64,000 nucleotides of DNA, from assembly GCF_025698545.1 (NCBI RefSeq), contig NC_068569.1, forward strand, positions 15,500,001 to 15,564,000. The letters run 5' to 3'. A model generated the notes under the pieces. It was not told the origin of the DNA, made no database searches, and saw only the letters and a program-made list of their open reading frames with translations. Below, in pieces: positions 59,877-64,000 of the stretch (positions are counted from its first letter, which is position 1; each line of letters opens with the position of its first letter). The position numbers and the translations under genes were made by a program. This stretch comes from Gossypium raimondii. Its lineage: Eukaryota > Streptophyta > Magnoliopsida > Malvales > Malvaceae.

Positions 59877-61900
59877 ACGGGGTGTTTTTTTGGACAAACA
59901 AAGCATTATTAGTTGATGAAAGTAAGAGTATAATACTAACACCATGTTTGGTTAGGAGAATGAAATAGCATTCCACCTTTATTTATTGAATAGTAATTTA
60001 TTTATTTATTTAGTTAAACGTAATATTTATTTAATAAAATGACTATTATTTTCCTATTATTTATCTTTCCTTAATAGCTATTTTTAGTATCACTAAAGAA
60101 TGACTCTTTCATGCAACATTGAATAACAAAAAATTAATTTTCAAATTAGTCCTTTAAAACTTGGACTTAGTAAATATAAAATAAAATATTTGAAATATTT
60201 TAATATAATTTAATATAAAATATTTAATTTCAAAGTATAATTTAAAATAAAGTATTTTAAAAATTTTAATATAATTTAATATAAAAATAATTATATTAAA
60301 AATATTATTTTATTAAATTATTTTAATAATAATCCTATTAAAATTTAATAACAATAATAATCATCTACCTAAAAAATAATAGATTGATCAGTTCCAAATA
60401 TGAAAATTCTTCTAGATAGTCATATAGTAGAGGCGGGTGCTTCAGAAGAGACCCAATACATAACTAATAAGTAAAACTTTAGAAGAGATTTAGGTACTTG
60501 AAACTGAATTTTAAAATAATGAAAATAAGAGATCTCGATAAGTTATGTCAATTCGAGAAAATGTGGAACCGATTAATAAAAGTGGTCGACAATGATTTTG
60601 TATGTAATATTATTATTGAAATAATGAAATGAAAGAAAGATCTTGAATAAATCTATTGAGAAATATATATATGAAATAAATTGATCAAAATAGAAATATA
60701 CATCTCAAGTACAACTAAATTTGTAAAATTTTTGGACCAAGAGTCAAAATATCTAAAGGTATAAAGCAAGTGAGGGTGCAAATTAAGTAGTTTTGCAAAA
60801 AAGAATAAAAATATGAAATTTTTCGCTAAGTCTTGGTATTGATTATGAAAAGATATAATAACCTTTTGTGGTGGATGCAATAACATTTAGACATATTATT
60901 TTGATATTTCATAAAAGATTTAACTTAGCCTAATGATGGTTGTTACAACCTTTATAAATCACTATATAATAAAGTTTATATTAAAATCCTTGAAGGATTT
61001 AGAATGCTAGAAACATATTGAAATTCTAGAAATTATTCATTTATATGAATTGAAATAATTGAACATATGTGGTAAATTTAACTTAGTCAATAGTAGTTGA
61101 AAGAAGATTATAAAATGATTCAAAATACCTTTTTATTTTTTTATAGAAGGATTATGATTAAAGTTTGCTATGATTATTGTTGAAACTCCTAAAGAGATCA
61201 AAATATGTTTCCCCAAAATTTTTTCTCACTCATGATTTTCAAAAGAATGGTGATATAAATGCTTAGCAATACATTCAAATAGCCATTTGAAAAACTAGTA
61301 TTCACGAATTTATTTTAATGCAATCACTTTTAACAAAATCTAATAAAAAATCATCAAAGTTCATCGATCTCCTACCCCAACGGAATGATGAGTTTTAGAG
61401 CATATTCTTTTCTTTTATTATTCGACTTGAGCCACTTTTTATTACGATTCAAATGAAATGAGTTGGATGAATTTCGATTTTCTCTTTTTTCATTCTTAAA
61501 GATTATAATATTTTTTGGATTAGATTTTGAAAACGTATGGGTAACTAAATGATCTTTCTACCAGACCTGTCTATCCAACTGGATACACACTCCAATTCTC
61601 CTATGATCTACTCTTTCATCCAGAATGGTGGTAGCTTGTTTTTTGTAATCAGCTTCTTCTTGTCATAATATTTTAAGAGTAGAGAAAAATCAACTAAAAA
61701 ATATGGATCACCCAGCTAACTACTCCCTGATTATTAATTGTTAACATAATAATTAAAAAACTAATTTTATTAATAAGATATATTGAAGAATTTGAAGTTT
61801 GATGGGATGCACGCCATAGGCTTAGGCGAGTAGAATTTAGAATCAGAATCCTAGATTAGATTCCGACTTAGGTACGAAATGCACGCGCTTGCAGAACACA
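59877..61900. other. AT-rich spacer before the cyclin gene
   Basis: No gene recognised. ORFs are short and low complexity. A run of AAATATTTTAATATAATTTAATAT motifs at 60,180-60,300 repeats imperfectly. Confidence 0.45.
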
Positions 61901-61909
61901 CTTCACGCG

Positions 61910-62644
61910 CATGCTTAGCTGCCAAGCTACGCTTTTAGTATTAAAGAAATTAAAGGAAAAAGACTTAGAAACCAGAGTCAACTCTGCTCAAAGTATTTTG
62001 CCTGGAAACCCAATTCAAAGGCAACGGAAAATTAGGGTTTTACTGTTAACAGAAACCGTACCAAAATTCTTTATTTATTTTTCTTTTCAATTTTCCTCAG
62101 GTGATTTCTCTTTTGGGGTTTTCCCCCTTTCTATTTTTCGTTTTTCCCAGATTGCTTTTATTGCTTATTGATATATATATTTTTCTGTGTTTTGCGTCAA
62201 TTTTTAATTATGTTTGTCGTGAATTAGGTAACAAACGTTTAAATTCTTGTTGTTTTAACCCAATTTAGAAAGTTCCTTCTCCGGCCGAGAAATTGAATTA
62301 GATTTGTTCATTATTCTTCCCCCCCCCCCCCAATTTTAGCTACAATTCATTAAATGCTAGGATAATTCAGGTTTAGACTTTAATTTCCTTGAAGGGATTG
62401 TTTGATTTCTCTTTAGAACTAAAACCTTCTCTTTTAGTCAAAAGAACCCTTTTAAGAATCAGAGAATTTTTTTGTTTTTTAATTATGGTAACTCTATTGA
62501 TGTATTATTTGCTATCATGATATGCTGTTTTAATTTTACTTGGGTTCTCTTGGTTTAACAGAGAGGTAAAATTTATGATAAGATCATTGTTTGTATTGAG
62601 CTGCTTGTTTAACTTTTATTGTAGTTACGGCAAAATTGCCGCAC
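61910..62644 (+). other. 5' UTR and leader intron of the cyclin gene
   Basis: A likely donor TCCTCAG/GTGATT lies at about 62,100, and an acceptor TTTATTGTAG/TTACGG at 62,624-62,625 opens the first coding exon. The intron is T-rich, including a C12 run near 62,320. An 86-codon ORF at 61,911-62,171 reads through the donor and is not considered a gene. Confidence 0.55.
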
Positions 62645-64000
62645 ATGGATTCAACTTGTGCAGCTAGCATGTGTTTACCAGAGCAGCCGCATTCATCTAT
62701 GCGCAAGTGGTACTTCAGCCGAGAAGAAATTGAGAACCATTCTCCATCTAGGAAGGACGGAATCGACCTTGGAAGAGAGGAGCAGTTGCGGAAGTCGTAT
62801 TGTTCTTTTCTTCAAGAGCTTGGAATGAAGCTTAAAGTGTAAGTGCAGGGGCTGTGCCTATTTTGAAGTTCTTTACTAACTTGATGAGATGCTAATTGCT
62901 TTCAAATATATCACCAATTAGGTCCTTAGTTTTGTAGTTCTCAAGTTGTTTTGCATATTGCTTTTGAAGCATTAGCTTTCGTTACGTGTAACATTTTTTT
63001 AATTGGTGATTGAAAAATTTACTTGCAGGCCTCAAGTAGCAATAGCATGTGCAATGATGCTGTGTCACCGATTTTACATGCGCCAATCCCATGCAAAGAA
63101 TGATTGGCAGGTAGATGCTTTAATTGTATTCCACTGTTTTAATGCGTACTTGCATCTTTCTCATTCTAAATATGGAACCATGTATTAATGGACATGAGCG
63201 CTAATAGGGAAAAGATGCAATGATTATGTACTTTTCACGAGACCAGTTATCTGCATTTTTTGGAAGCAGAAATCACTGAATTCATATAAGAAATGAAGGA
63301 TTATACACATAATATCATCACATGCTATTTCTTATTTTTGGATATTTAGTAGTTTTCGTTCAAAGAGAAAGTGTATATTAAATTGTTCAAACCTAGCTGG
63401 CTTGGTTTTCTCTTTTCTGAACATATTGGTGAATTCTGCAGACCATTGCAACTGTAAGCACATTTCTTGCATGCAAAATAGAGGAAACACCACGCTTGCT
63501 GCGGGATGTAATTGTTGTGGGCTATGAAATTATCTATAAACGGGATCCTTCTGCTCCAGGAAGAATCAGACAAAGAGTAATGTCGATTCCCTCACCTCAG
63601 CTGAACTACGTGCCTTCTCAATATCTTGCTTGCCTAATGTTTTTACCACTTTTGGCATGCAGGAAGTTTATGATAAGCAGAAGGAATTGATCTTGACTGG
63701 GGAGAGGCTTTTGTTGGCAACGATTGCTTTCGATCTTGATATCGAACTCCCTTACAAGCCCCTTGTTGCAGCTGTGAAGAGATTGGAAATTTTTCCGAAC
63801 CTCTTAAAAGTGGCATGGAATTTTGTGAATGATTGGTGAGAACTTGCCAGCGAGTTCATTTTAAGCAAACTACTTATCTTTATGCTATGTTGAATTATTT
63901 TGGATCATTTCCTTATGTCTTTATGATATTAACCTAACATGAATTGAACTAGCAGGCTTCGTACAACCTTGTGCTTGCAATACAAACCCCATTACATTGC
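62645..64000 (+). CDS. CYCT1: Cyclin T1 (CYCT1-type), 5' part, cut by window end
   Basis: Exons 62,645-62,838, 63,029-63,110, 63,442-63,576, 63,663-63,835 and 63,956-64,000+ join with GT-AG ends and continuous frame (phases 2, 0, 0, 2), giving about 210 residues. The start is the ATG at 62,645 ([10 protein letters not shown]). After [20 protein letters not shown] comes the cyclin box: [58 protein letters not shown], then the second cyclin fold with [20 protein letters not shown] and [25 protein letters not shown] and [14 protein letters not shown] are cyclin T signatures, distinct from cyclins C, H, K and L. By family knowledge it partners CDKC (CDK9-like) as P-TEFb, phosphorylating the RNA polymerase II tail in the nucleus. 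The His-rich C-terminal half lies beyond the window. Which CYCT1 paralogue is not resolved. Confidence 0.93.

Noticed and set aside
61300..61650. Organelle DNA insertion or gene fragment
   Set aside because: Slightly different composition from its surroundings, but no recognisable plastid or mitochondrial gene.

Overview
The window is nuclear DNA of a dicot plant. It has short exons with GT-AG introns, long AT-rich spacers, and nested LTR retrotransposons whose ends read TGTAACACC...TTACA and carry ACACGGCCGTGT palindromes. These LTRs look like those I know from cotton, so Gossypium is my best guess. That is recognition from memory, not a database match.

Left arm (1-9,400): a minus-strand TLC-domain membrane protein gene cut by the window edge, a GC-rich coding-like segment of unknown identity at 2.6-2.8 kb, and a complete minus-strand RING-H2 protein gene (5.2-8.6 kb) with a likely N-myristoylation signal and UTR introns.

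Transposon block (about 9.4-33.7 kb): a decayed LINE was hit by LTR sequences of one superfamily, called D, A, B and C here. C is a solo LTR flanked by AAAAT. Inside C sits an 11.5-kb Ty3/gypsy element (Ogre/TAT-like) on the minus strand, flanked by TTAAC. It has two 2.8-kb LTRs, PBS and PPT, a pol gene that has lost RT and RNase H, and a 3' region full of tandem repeats.

Middle (33.7-50.3 kb): two coding-like minus-strand exons of an unidentified protein, then a group S1 bZIP gene whose leader encodes the conserved sucrose-control uORF peptide. A long spacer holding an RNase H remnant follows, then a complete two-exon group C MAP kinase gene (TEY) with a 5' UTR intron.

Right arm (50.3-64 kb): a 6.9-kb CACTA (En/Spm) DNA transposon at 52,985-59,876. 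It has subterminal arrays of AGCGGCG/CGCCGCT half-sites, a second array of AAACGACGTCGTTT-like palindromes, telomere-like repeats, a tnpD tail and a broken Transposase_24-type gene. After it comes the 5' part of a plus-strand cyclin T gene, cut by the window end.

The host genes are unrelated single genes: a putative lipid-sensing membrane protein, a ubiquitin ligase candidate, a sugar-regulated transcription factor, a stress-type MAP kinase and a P-TEFb cyclin. I found no operon-like system, CRISPR array, rRNA or tRNA gene. The most informative regulatory feature is the bZIP uORF system. The most unusual DNA structures are in the CACTA element and in the 3' region of the gypsy element.
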